Under the pieces are notes generated by a model, which saw only the letters and a program-made list of their open reading frames with translations, was not told the DNA's origin and searched no databases. A stretch of DNA of 64,000 nt from positions 1-64,000 of the forward strand of contig NZ_SOFM01000040.1 of assembly GCF_004402705.1 (NCBI RefSeq), read 5' to 3'. This stretch comes from Cryobacterium mannosilyticum (GTDB lineage: Bacteria > Actinomycetota > Actinomycetes > Actinomycetales > Microbacteriaceae). The position numbers were made by a program, and so were the translations under genes. Shown here piece after piece: positions 49,264 through 56,900 of this stretch (its first letter is position 1; every line of letters begins with the position of its first letter).

Positions 49264-49547
49264 CACGAGTCGGCCCTGGCCAGCGTCGCCCACAGGCCGT
49301 AGCCGTGCATGGCCTCGACATGGCGTTCCATGGCCTCACGGTTGCCGGTGGCGACCACGGCCCGGCCGGTGTTGTGCACCTGCAGCATGAGGCGCTCCGC
49401 CTCCTCGGCGGTGACGCCGAAGTAGCTGCGGAAGACGTAGGCCACGTAGGACATCAGGTTCACCGGGTCGTCCCAGACGATCGTGATCCACGGACGATCC
49501 AGTGACACCGTCTCCTGCAGATCGGGGCGTTCGACAGTCTTCGGCAC
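49263..49547 (-). CDS. clpS: ATP-dependent Clp protease adaptor ClpS
   Basis: The 94-residue adaptor delivers N-degron substrates to ClpA/ClpC. DRPWITIVWDDPVNLMSYVAYVFRSYFG contains the DDPVN and Met/Asp pocket residues that recognise bulky N-terminal residues. AEERLMLQVHNTGRAVVATG-like helix and the ending REAMERHVEAMHGYGLWATL match the ClpS core. It is the first gene of a clpS-DUF2017 pair with one-base overlap. Confidence 0.94.
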   Translation of the reverse strand: MPKTVERPDLQETVSLDRPWITIVWDDPVNLMSYVAYVFRSYFGVTAEEAERLMLQVHNTGRAVVATGNREAMERHVEAMHGYGLWATLARADS

Positions 49548-49623
49548 CCCTCAAGGCTCCCACGACGGGCACCGGAATTCCACCGGGTCCGTCGCGGTCG
49601 TCCTCCGCAGGGTCCGGGCCCGG

Positions 49624-50370
49624 TCAGGGCGCGTGGTGCGGGCGGCCGGCCGCGTGCCCGAGCGCGGTGACGACGAGGGTGATCGCCGCCGACAGGGCGA
49701 CCCCCCAGCCGATGTGCGTCATCAGCAGCAGCGCGCCGACCGCGGCGCCGGCGCCGATCAGCACGATCGCGGCGAGCCGGCGGAACCAGGGCTGGCCCTT
49801 GCCGCCGCCGAGCCGGGAGTCGGCGGCGAAGCCCGTGATGGTCGAGGTGACGACCACCGTGGTCACGTCCTTCACCCCGATGTGGCGGGCGATCGACGCC
49901 TGCAGGCCCATCACCGCGGCGAGGAAGCCGGTGATCACGAGGTCGAAGGGTGCCGGTGGGCGGCCACCGCCGAGGAACAGGGCGATCGAGAGGGCAGCCA
50001 TCACCAGTCCCTGCAGGCCGAAGAGCACACTGGCGTGCGTCGTCCAGCCGATCGCGACCGGGCGCAGCACCCGCCCGCCGACGGCGGCGCCGAGCATGAA
50101 CGTGAACAGCGCCAGCAGTGGGCCGGCGACCGGCAGGTTGTTCGCCCCGGCCAGAGCCATGCCGAGGATCACGACGTTGCCGGTCATGTTGCCGGTGAAC
50201 ACCCGGTCCAGGCCGAGGTAGCCCACGGCATCCGCCACGCCGGTGGAGAAGGTGAGTGCGAGCATGAGCCCCAGGTGCAGGTTCGCGGGGTGGCGGCGGA
50301 GTGTCTCGAGCACGGGATCCTTCGGGAACGGTGACGGCCGGGTCGGCGGCGGCGGGCGCGGAAACCCCAT
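49624..50370 (-). CDS. YoaK/DUF1275 membrane protein
   Basis: This 248-residue protein has six to seven membrane segments. LALTFSTGVADAVGYLGLDRVFTGNMTGNVVILGMAL near residue 35 is the family signature (a GVADA turn and an FTGNMTGN motif). VVTSTITGFAADSR is the second conserved stretch. DUF1275 proteins are predicted transporters of unknown substrate. The N-terminal 25 residues are Pro-rich (GFPRPPPPTRPSP). It lies 76 bp downstream of clpS in divergent orientation to nothing obvious and 24 bp from the MocA-like gene end. Confidence 0.85.
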   Translation of the reverse strand: MGFPRPPPPTRPSPFPKDPVLETLRRHPANLHLGLMLALTFSTGVADAVGYLGLDRVFTGNMTGNVVILGMALAGANNLPVAGPLLALFTFMLGAAVGGRVLRPVAIGWTTHASVLFGLQGLVMAALSIALFLGGGRPPAPFDLVITGFLAAVMGLQASIARHIGVKDVTTVVVTSTITGFAADSRLGGGKGQPWFRRLAAIVLIGAGAAVGALLLMTHIGWGVALSAAITLVVTALGHAAGRPHHAP

Positions 50371-50394
50371 GATTCCATGGATGCCGCGCGGGAG

Positions 50395-51123
50395 TCACCG
50401 ATCGGGCGGATGCCCGGGCGTCCCGCCGGTCTCCCGTTCGACGCCGGCGTTGATGTCCACGTCGATGTTCACGTCGGTGTTCACGTCGATGTTCACGTCG
50501 ATGTCGGCGCCGGTCTCCAGGTCGCCGCATTCCACCGGCACGGCCTGGTGCGCGAACAGGTAGGGCCTGGCCCCGGTGTCCCCGCTGACCGAGGCGATCA
50601 GGCCGGCCCAGTGCGCGCGCCCGATCACGACCGGATGCCCCGGCCTCCCCTCGAAACAGGCCTGCCTCAGGGTGTCGGGACCGAGCGCTGCCGGACCGAG
50701 CGCTGCCGGACCGAGCGCTGCCGGACCGAGCGCTGCCGGGCCGATCAGCCGCCGGACGGTGGCCTCGCCCAGCCCGGGCACGTCGACCGGGACGACCGCC
50801 ACCGCCAGCGGACCGGGGCCGAGCGCCGCCGCCGCCCGCAGCCCCGCCCTGAGTGACGCGGAGAGCCCGTCCGCCCAGTCCTCGGCCCGGGTGACCACCA
50901 GCTCGCCCGGATGGAAGTCGCCGAGCAGCGCCTCCGCTGCGTCGGCGCCGGCCCCGAGCACGACGATCACCGGGTGGCAGCCGGCGGCGGCCAGAGTATG
51001 CACGGCCCTGACCAGCCAGGACGTGCCCTCAGGGGTCGTGGCGAGCGCCTTCGGGCGGCCGTAGCGGGAGCCCGCGCCGGCCGCGAGCACGAGACCGGCA
51101 ACCGGGGGAGCGAGGGGCATCAT
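50395..51123 (-). CDS. MocA-like molybdenum cofactor nucleotidyltransferase with repeat tail
   Basis: This 242-residue NTP transferase starts at ATG 51123 (MMPLAPPVAGLVLAAGAGSRYGRPKAL), where LAAGAGSRYGRPK is the nucleotide-binding motif of MocA/MobA-like enzymes. VIVVLGAGADAAEALL and VVPVDVPGLGEATVRRLI (metal-binding Asp) are seen. An ALGPA repeat (residues about 128-147) and a DVNID repeat tail (residues about 205-224) are in-frame expansions of 15- and 12-bp DNA repeats. Cytidylylation of Moco for the xanthine-dehydrogenase-type enzyme at 59672 is the likely role, inferred from family and neighbours. Confidence 0.8.
   Translation of the reverse strand: MMPLAPPVAGLVLAAGAGSRYGRPKALATTPEGTSWLVRAVHTLAAAGCHPVIVVLGAGADAAEALLGDFHPGELVVTRAEDWADGLSASLRAGLRAAAALGPGPLAVAVVPVDVPGLGEATVRRLIGPAALGPAALGPAALGPAALGPDTLRQACFEGRPGHPVVIGRAHWAGLIASVSGDTGARPYLFAHQAVPVECGDLETGADIDVNIDVNTDVNIDVDINAGVERETGGTPGHPPDR
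50452..50507 (-). repeat. 12-bp array encoding DVNID units
   Basis: About 4.6 copies of gatgttcacgtc near the 3' end of the MocA-like gene read as alternating DVN/DID on the minus strand. The unit keeps the frame. Confidence 0.88.
50681..50740 (-). repeat. 15-bp x4 array encoding ALGPA units
   Basis: Four nearly identical copies of ccgagcgctgccgga lie in the MocA-like gene. Only the last base of the last copy differs, so this is the youngest-looking in-gene array in the window. Confidence 0.92.
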
Positions 51124-51158
51124 GCCTGCCATCGTAGGGCGACCTGCCCGTCGCCTGC

Positions 51159-51197
51159 CCGGACCGCGTCCGGACCGCGTCCGGACCGCGCCCGGAC
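51159..51197. repeat. 11-bp x3 intergenic array
   Basis: Three and a half copies of ccggaccgcgt occupy the gap between the divergent MocA-like and sixA genes. The unit is 11 bp and the array lies where both promoters would be expected, so copy number could alter promoter spacing. Confidence 0.85.
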
Positions 51198-51217
51198 AAC
51201 CGTGGCAGACTGGGGTC

Positions 51218-51703
51218 ATGCCTGAGCGCACGCTGATCCTGTTGCGGCACGCCAAGTCCGACTGGTCGGGTGACGAGGCCGACGTCGACCGCCCCCTGAA
51301 CGGTCGGGGCCGCCACCAGGCGCCGCGCGCCGGGAAGTGGCTGGCCCGCAGCATCCCGGGCATCGACCTCGCCGTCGTCTCGTCGGCGAACCGGGCGCGC
51401 AGCACCTGGGAACTGGCCTCGGCGGAACTCGACGCCGTGCCGCCGACCCTGGTGGACGACCGCGCGTATGCCGCCTCGGCCGGGCAACTGCTCGGCGTGC
51501 TGCGCGAACTCCCCGACGACGCCGGCACCGTCGTGCTGGTCGGCCACAACCCGGGGATCGAGAACCTCGCCGCGCTGCTGACCGGGGAATCCGTGCCGAT
51601 GCCGACCTCGGCCATCGCGGTGATCGGCCTGGCCGGCCCGTGGTCGGACGCCGGTCGTACCCCGGCGGTGCTGCGCGCCTCGGGCAGACCCCCGGCGGAC
51701 TAG
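51218..51703 (+). CDS. sixA: SixA-type phosphohistidine phosphatase
   Basis: This 161-residue histidine-phosphatase-superfamily protein starts at ATG 51218 (MPERTLILLRHAKSDW). The catalytic RHA motif is at residues 10-12 and the second catalytic histidine is in VVLVGHNPGIENLAALL. Arg in SSANRARSTW completes the phosphate pocket. The small size and RHAKSDW opening are typical of SixA/PhoE-like phosphatases that act on phosphohistidine in proteins. It has no leader long enough for a Shine-Dalgarno sequence and may be leaderless. Confidence 0.88.
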   Translation: MPERTLILLRHAKSDWSGDEADVDRPLNGRGRHQAPRAGKWLARSIPGIDLAVVSSANRARSTWELASAELDAVPPTLVDDRAYAASAGQLLGVLRELPDDAGTVVLVGHNPGIENLAALLTGESVPMPTSAIAVIGLAGPWSDAGRTPAVLRASGRPPAD

Positions 51704-51751
51704 AGTCGGCACCAGCGTGGGCGGTGGCCGGCGCAGTCGAAGGGGGAACAC

Positions 51752-52000
51752 ATGCTGAACAACCTCACCGGTTGGCACGTCCTGATCATCCTCGCGGTCC
51801 TGGTCGCCCTGGCGGTCGTCGTCCTGCTGATCGTTCTCGTGGCCCTGCGTCTTGGCCGAGGATCGTCGCGGGCGGGGCAGCCCGCCCCCGGCACTGATCC
51901 GGTCGCCGCACTGCAGGCGCTGGCCGGGCTCCGGGACCAGGGCCTGCTCTCCGAGACCGAGTACCAGGCGAAACGGCAGGAACTGCTCGGCAGGATCTGA
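51752..52000 (+). CDS. SHOCT-domain single-pass membrane protein
   Basis: The 82-residue product has one membrane helix (about 9-33, VLIILAVLVALAVVVLLIVLVAL). A short linker and a C-terminal SHOCT motif (LQALAGLRDQGLLSETEYQAKRQELLGRI) follow. SHOCT modules mediate oligomerisation. AAGGGGG lies 7 bases before the ATG. The stop codon lies inside a 14-bp duplication (51991-52018) which repeats CAGGATCTGAGTTT. Confidence 0.85.
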   Translation: MLNNLTGWHVLIILAVLVALAVVVLLIVLVALRLGRGSSRAGQPAPGTDPVAALQALAGLRDQGLLSETEYQAKRQELLGRI

Positions 52001-52018
52001 GTTTCAGGATCTGAGTTT
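51991..52018 (+). repeat. 14-bp duplication at the SHOCT gene stop
   Basis: caggatctgagttt occurs at 51991-52004 and 52005-52018, so the TGA stop codon is duplicated. A third degenerate copy may follow. Confidence 0.85.
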
Positions 52019-52059
52019 CAGGAGCGGGGCCTCCGGCGCTGAGCCTCACACCCTGAGCC

Positions 52060-53538
52060 TCAGGCCCGTTCGGAACGCCCGGTCAGGCGCGCGGACACCG
52101 GCGACCGGTGCTCGGGTTCCGGTGCCTGGACCCGGCGGCCGCGCACGAAGACGCCCGTGATCGCCGGCTGGCGCAACGCCAGCAGCAGGGCGAACAGGGT
52201 CTGGTCGGTGGCCATCTCCGCGTCGTCGGCGCGGATGCCCCGCTCGAGCACGCTCGCGAGCGGCTCCCAGCGGTCCGGTTCGATCAGCAGGAAGTCCGCG
52301 TCCTTGCCGACGTCGAAGTTTCCGAATCGCGCCTCCATGTCGAGGGCGCGGGCTCCGGCCAGGGTGCCGGTGAAGAGCAGGGCGGCCGGGTCGATCGACA
52401 GCCCGGCGTCGCCCGGCTCGGACAGGTGCACCTTGAAGCAGTCGTTGAGCACCCGGGAGACGAGCCACTCGTCGCCCGCGCCGATGTCCGATCCGATCGC
52501 CACGTTCACCCCGAACCCGGTGGTGCGCAGCCAGGGCATGGTGCCCGAGCCGAGGAACTGCTGCGAGGTCGGGCAGTGCGCGACGGAGGTGCCGGTTTCG
52601 GCCAGCCGGGCGAGTTCGGCATCCTCGCAGTGCACGGCGTGGGCCAGGATGCTCCGGCGACCGAGCAGGCTCGACCCGCCGCGCACCGAACCGGGCAGGA
52701 ACCGGCCGTCGTAGGTGTCGAGGTAGGTGTCGACCCGGTAGATCGCCTTCACCGCGTCGATCTCACCGGTGCCCGGCCGGTTGTTCTCGTTCAGGTGGCT
52801 GTGGAAGTACACGCCCCGGCCGCGCACGTCATCGTAGAGCTCGCCGAGCCCGGCGAGCGTGGTCGGCGTGACGGACAGGCTGAACCGGGGAACGACCGCC
52901 ACCTGCAGCAGCGCCGTGGCCGGGTCGCCGGTGTCGACCGCGTGCCAGCGGTCGATCTCGGCCGTGACCAGGTCGAGGGCCTCGGTCTCTCCGGTGAGCA
53001 GCGCCCGCGACGACTCGGAGCCGATGGTCTGGATGCCGCGCCCGCTGACCAGGCGCAGGCCGGCCCGCTCCGACTCGGCGAACAGGGCGTCCTGCGCGGG
53101 CGGGAACGCCGACCCGAAGACCAGGGCGCTCATGGTGCCCGCCGCGATCCGCCGGCGGGTGAAGTCCCGCGCGATCCGGGCGCCGAACTCGGGGTCTTTC
53201 AGTTTGGATTCGGCCGGGAAGACGCAATTGTCGAGCCACTCCAGCAGCTGCCCGCCGCCGTAGGCATCCGTGGAATAGGTCTGCGGGAAGTGCAGGTGGG
53301 TGTCGACGAAGCCGGGCAGGATGAAGCCGCCCCGGTTGTCGGTCACCGGCAGGTCGGCGAACTCCGCGGGGAGAGCGGCGAAGTCGCCGACCCAGTCGAT
53401 CTGGCCCTCCCGGCCGGTGACAAGGGCGCCGTCGGGCAGGGAGACGAGATGGCGCCTCGCCTCCGACACGGTGGGCGAGCCGGCAATGTGGAAGACGTGA
53501 CCGCGATAGACCTGCGCGGCTCCACGAATCGAAGTCAT
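52060..53538 (-). CDS. guaD: guanine deaminase
   Basis: This amidohydrolase converts guanine to xanthine. I start at ATG 53538 (MTSIRGAAQVYRGHVF), giving 492 residues; an ATG at 53553 is possible. Metal ligands are in LPGFVDTHLHFPQ (HxH), FHSHLNENN, LAHAVHCEDAE and AIGSDIGAGDEWL, the full set for a zinc guanine deaminase. The C-terminal strand VGKDADFLLIEPD is normal. The product xanthine is the substrate of a xanthine dehydrogenase, and a dehydrogenase of that type is encoded 6 kb away on the same strand. Confidence 0.92.
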   Translation of the reverse strand: MTSIRGAAQVYRGHVFHIAGSPTVSEARRHLVSLPDGALVTGREGQIDWVGDFAALPAEFADLPVTDNRGGFILPGFVDTHLHFPQTYSTDAYGGGQLLEWLDNCVFPAESKLKDPEFGARIARDFTRRRIAAGTMSALVFGSAFPPAQDALFAESERAGLRLVSGRGIQTIGSESSRALLTGETEALDLVTAEIDRWHAVDTGDPATALLQVAVVPRFSLSVTPTTLAGLGELYDDVRGRGVYFHSHLNENNRPGTGEIDAVKAIYRVDTYLDTYDGRFLPGSVRGGSSLLGRRSILAHAVHCEDAELARLAETGTSVAHCPTSQQFLGSGTMPWLRTTGFGVNVAIGSDIGAGDEWLVSRVLNDCFKVHLSEPGDAGLSIDPAALLFTGTLAGARALDMEARFGNFDVGKDADFLLIEPDRWEPLASVLERGIRADDAEMATDQTLFALLLALRQPAITGVFVRGRRVQAPEPEHRSPVSARLTGRSERA

Positions 53539-53639
53539 GATCCTGTTTAGCATCCCCGGCTTGGAGTGAGCCGGTCCCGGCGACCGCTGATCACTCCGTG
53601 CGGCGGGCTGCCGCGATTGGCGTCGAGCGCGCCACTTCC

Positions 53640-53675
53640 GCCGCTGCGCTCCAGGCGCGCCTGCAGCGCAGCGGC
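53640..53675. other. 36-bp near-perfect palindrome between guaD and the amylopullulanase
   Basis: Apart from one C/C mismatch pair the 36-bp sequence equals its own reverse complement: 11-bp outer arms (53640-53650 and 53665-53675) and a fully palindromic CAGGCGCGCCTG core. It has no loop, so it could act as a dimeric protein site, a cruciform or a terminator stem for read-through from either side. It lies 102 bp from the guaD start and 50 bp from the first operator. Confidence 0.6.
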
Positions 53676-53725
53676 GCATTTGGCGCGGTCGGTCTCCGTC
53701 GGATGGCCGCTGCTCACGGCGGGGG

Positions 53726-53739
53726 TGCAAACGTTTGCA
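53726..53739. promoter_or_regulatory. LacI-family operator, upstream copy
   Basis: TGCAAACGTTTGCA is a perfect 14-bp palindrome with the central CG of LacI/GalR-family sites, which also agrees with the CcpA/MalR style of site. It lies about 195 bp before the amylopullulanase start. No regulator gene is nearby. Confidence 0.75.
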
Positions 53740-53834
53740 GACTCCCGTTGAGCCGGAAAGCGTCGTTTTGGCTCTCCGATGAGGGGCAAATCGGGGTGAT
53801 CCGGCCCAAGCGCACCAAATCCCGAGGAAATTCC

Positions 53835-53873
53835 TGTAAACGCTTGCATGATCGGCGCGGCGCGGAGTAGCGT
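53835..53873 (+). promoter_or_regulatory. LacI-family operator overlapping the amylopullulanase promoter
   Basis: TGTAAACGCTTGCA (53835-53848) is a second, slightly imperfect LacI-type palindrome, 109 bp from the first. Its last bases overlap a candidate -35 TTGCAT (53844-53849). TAGCGT (53868-53873) after an 18-bp spacer is the best -10. A bound repressor would cover the -35, so sugar-relieved repression is expected, with looping between the two operators possible. Confidence 0.65.
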
Positions 53874-53920
53874 CTGATCCGTTGTCCGTTGCGCTGCAAC
53901 GGGCCGAACGGGGAGAGTCA

Positions 53921-56900
53921 ATGCTGACCGAACGCACCGCCGCACGCCGCATCCTGGCCACGATCGGATCAGGGGCGATCATCGTCTCCGGCCTCGTCTT
54001 CGCCCCGATCGCCGCCGCGGCAGCCACACCGACCGTCGCCCTCGTCGGCAGCCTCCAGAACGAGCTCGGCTGCACCGCCGACTGGGCGCCGGACTGCAAT
54101 GCCACCGACCTCGCCCCGACCGGGGTCGACGGGGTGTGGGCGGCCGAGTTCACCCTGCCCGCCGGCAGTTATGACTACAAGGTGGCGCTGAACGACAGCT
54201 GGGATGTCGCGTACGGGCTCGATGGCGGGGCCGACAACATCCCGTTGACCATCGCCGGCGACAGCACCCTGCGGTTCACCTTCGATCTCGCCAAGAAGCG
54301 GGTCGGGCTTGAGGCGCTCAGCCTCGCCGGACCGTACTCCGCGGCGGATGCCCCGCTCGCGACCGCCCCCATCCGTGAACCCGGCAGCAACGAGCAGTTC
54401 TACTTCGTGATGACCGACCGGTTCAGAGACGGCGACCCGACCAACAACACGGCCGGCCTCGGCGCCGATCCGCAGGTCTCCGGCTTCGACCCGACCAACA
54501 AGGGCTTCTACAACGGCGGCGACCTCGCCGGCCTCCGCTCCTCCCTCGACTACATTCAGGGGCTCGGCACGAGCGCCCTCTGGCTCACGCCCTCGTTCAT
54601 GAACAACCCGGTTCAGGGCGTCGGAGTGAACGCCTCGGCCGGCTACCACGGCTACTGGATCACCGACTTCACGAAGATCGACCCGCACCTCGGCGCCAAC
54701 GCCGAACTCGAGGCGCTGATCGCCGACGCGCACGCCCGCGGCATCAAGGTCTACTTCGACATCATCACCAACCACACCGCCGACCTGATCGACAACGCGG
54801 AGAAGAAGTACAGCTACATCGACAAGGCCACCTCGCCGTATACGACCGCGGCCGGCGTCGCCTTCGACCCCGCCGACTATGCCGGAAAGACCGACTTCCC
54901 GGTGCTCGACACGACCTCGTTCCCGTACACGCCGACGCTCAGTGCCGAGAACGCGAACCGCAAGGTGCCGGCCTGGCTGAACGACCCCACGCTCTACCAC
55001 AACCGCGGCGACTCGACCTTCGAGGGGGAGAGCGCCCTCGACGGTGACTTCTCCGGCCTCGACGACCTGATGACCGAGAACCCGACCGTCGTGAACGGCT
55101 TCATCGACGTCTACAAGACCTGGGTCGACCTCGGCATCGACGGTTTCCGCATCGACACCGTCAAGCACGTGAACCTCGAGTTCTGGCAGACCTGGTCCAC
55201 CGCCGTGCGCGACTACGCCCGGGCCAACGGCAAGCCCGACTTCTTCATGTTCGGCGAGGTCTATGACGCGGATGCCGCCAAGACCTCTCCCTATGTGCGG
55301 AAGACCGACCTCAGCTCTGTGCTCGACTTCGGCTTCCAGTCTCAGGCCACGAGCTTCGCGGCCGGCAACTCGGCCAAGGGTCTCAGCCAGCTCTTCGCCA
55401 GCGACGACCGGTACACCACCCCCGACTCCAACGCCTACGCCCTGCCGACCTTCCTCGGCAACCACGACATGGGCCGGATCGGCTCGTTCCTGAAAAGCAC
55501 CGATTCGCCGGTGCAGCGCGACAAGCTCGCCCACGACCTGATGTATCTCACCCGCGGCCAGCCCGTCGTCTACTACGGCGACGAGCAGGGCTTCGCCGGC
55601 ACCGGCGGCGACAAGGACGCCCGCCAGTCCCTGTTCGCCAGCCAGGTCACCGACTACCAGAACCAGCCGCTGATCACGGGCGAGACGGCCGGGTCGGTCG
55701 ACCGGTTCGGCACGGACGTCCCGCTCTACACCCACATCAGCGCCCTCTCCGCACTCCGCAAGAACAACCCGGCCCTGGCCACCGGCGCCCAGATCGAGCG
55801 CTACACCGACACCGGAGCCGGCATCTACGCCTTCAGCCGGGTCGACCGCACCGCGAAGATCGAGCACCTCGTCGCCGTCAACAACTCGGCCACCGCCAGG
55901 ACCGTCACCGTGCCGACCCTCACGGACAACGCGGCCTTCTCCGTGCTCTACGGAGCCGGAACGCCGGGCACCACCTCGGCAACGGGTGACCTCTCGGTCA
56001 CCGTGCCCGCGCTCGGCTCGGTCGTGCTCGTCGCCGACCGCCCGGTCACCGCGCCTTCCGCGGCCACCGCGATCACCGTCGCCGCCCCGAAGGCCGGCGC
56101 CGGCGTATCCGGAGTCTCACCCGTGGCCGCCACGGTCGACGAGGGCACCTGGGCCGAGACCGGCTTCGCCTGGCGCGTCGTCGGTTCCCCGGACTGGAGC
56201 GCCCTCGGCACCGCGGAGGACACCACCCCCCGGGTCTTCCACGACACCGCAGGGCTGGCCACGGGCACCCTGGTCGAATACCGCGCGGTGACCACGGATG
56301 CCGCCGGCCAGCGCGCCGCCGCCTCCACCTACGCCTCGGTGGGCAACACCGTCTCCCTTGCCGACACCGCGCCGCCGACGCCCGCCATCGACCTGGTCAC
56401 CGTCGCCGGCAGCCTCGACTCGGAGATCGGCTGTGCGGGCGACTGGCAGCCCGGCTGCGAGGCCGCGAAGCTCACCAAGCGCGCCGACGGCGTCTACGCC
56501 GGCACCTTCGACCTGCCGGCCGGCGCCTACGAGTACAAGATCGCGATCAACGGCTCCTGGGACATCAACTACGGGGCAGGCGGGGTGCCGAACGGCGCGA
56601 ACGTCGCCTTCACCGCACCCGGCGGACCGGTGACGTTCTACTTCGACCCGCGCAACAACTTCTTCCAGAACACCGCGCAGGGCCCGATCGTCGTCGCCGC
56701 CGGCTCCTTCCAGGAGGAGGCCGGGTGCCCCGGAGACTGGAAACCCGACTGCCTCGCCACCTGGCTGCAGGACGTGGACGGTGACGGCATCCTCAGCTGG
56801 AGCACCAGCACCCTGCCCACCGGCAGCTACGAGGGCAAGGTGGCGCACAATCTCGGCTGGGACGAGAACTACGGCGCGAACGGCGTGCCGAACGGCGCCA

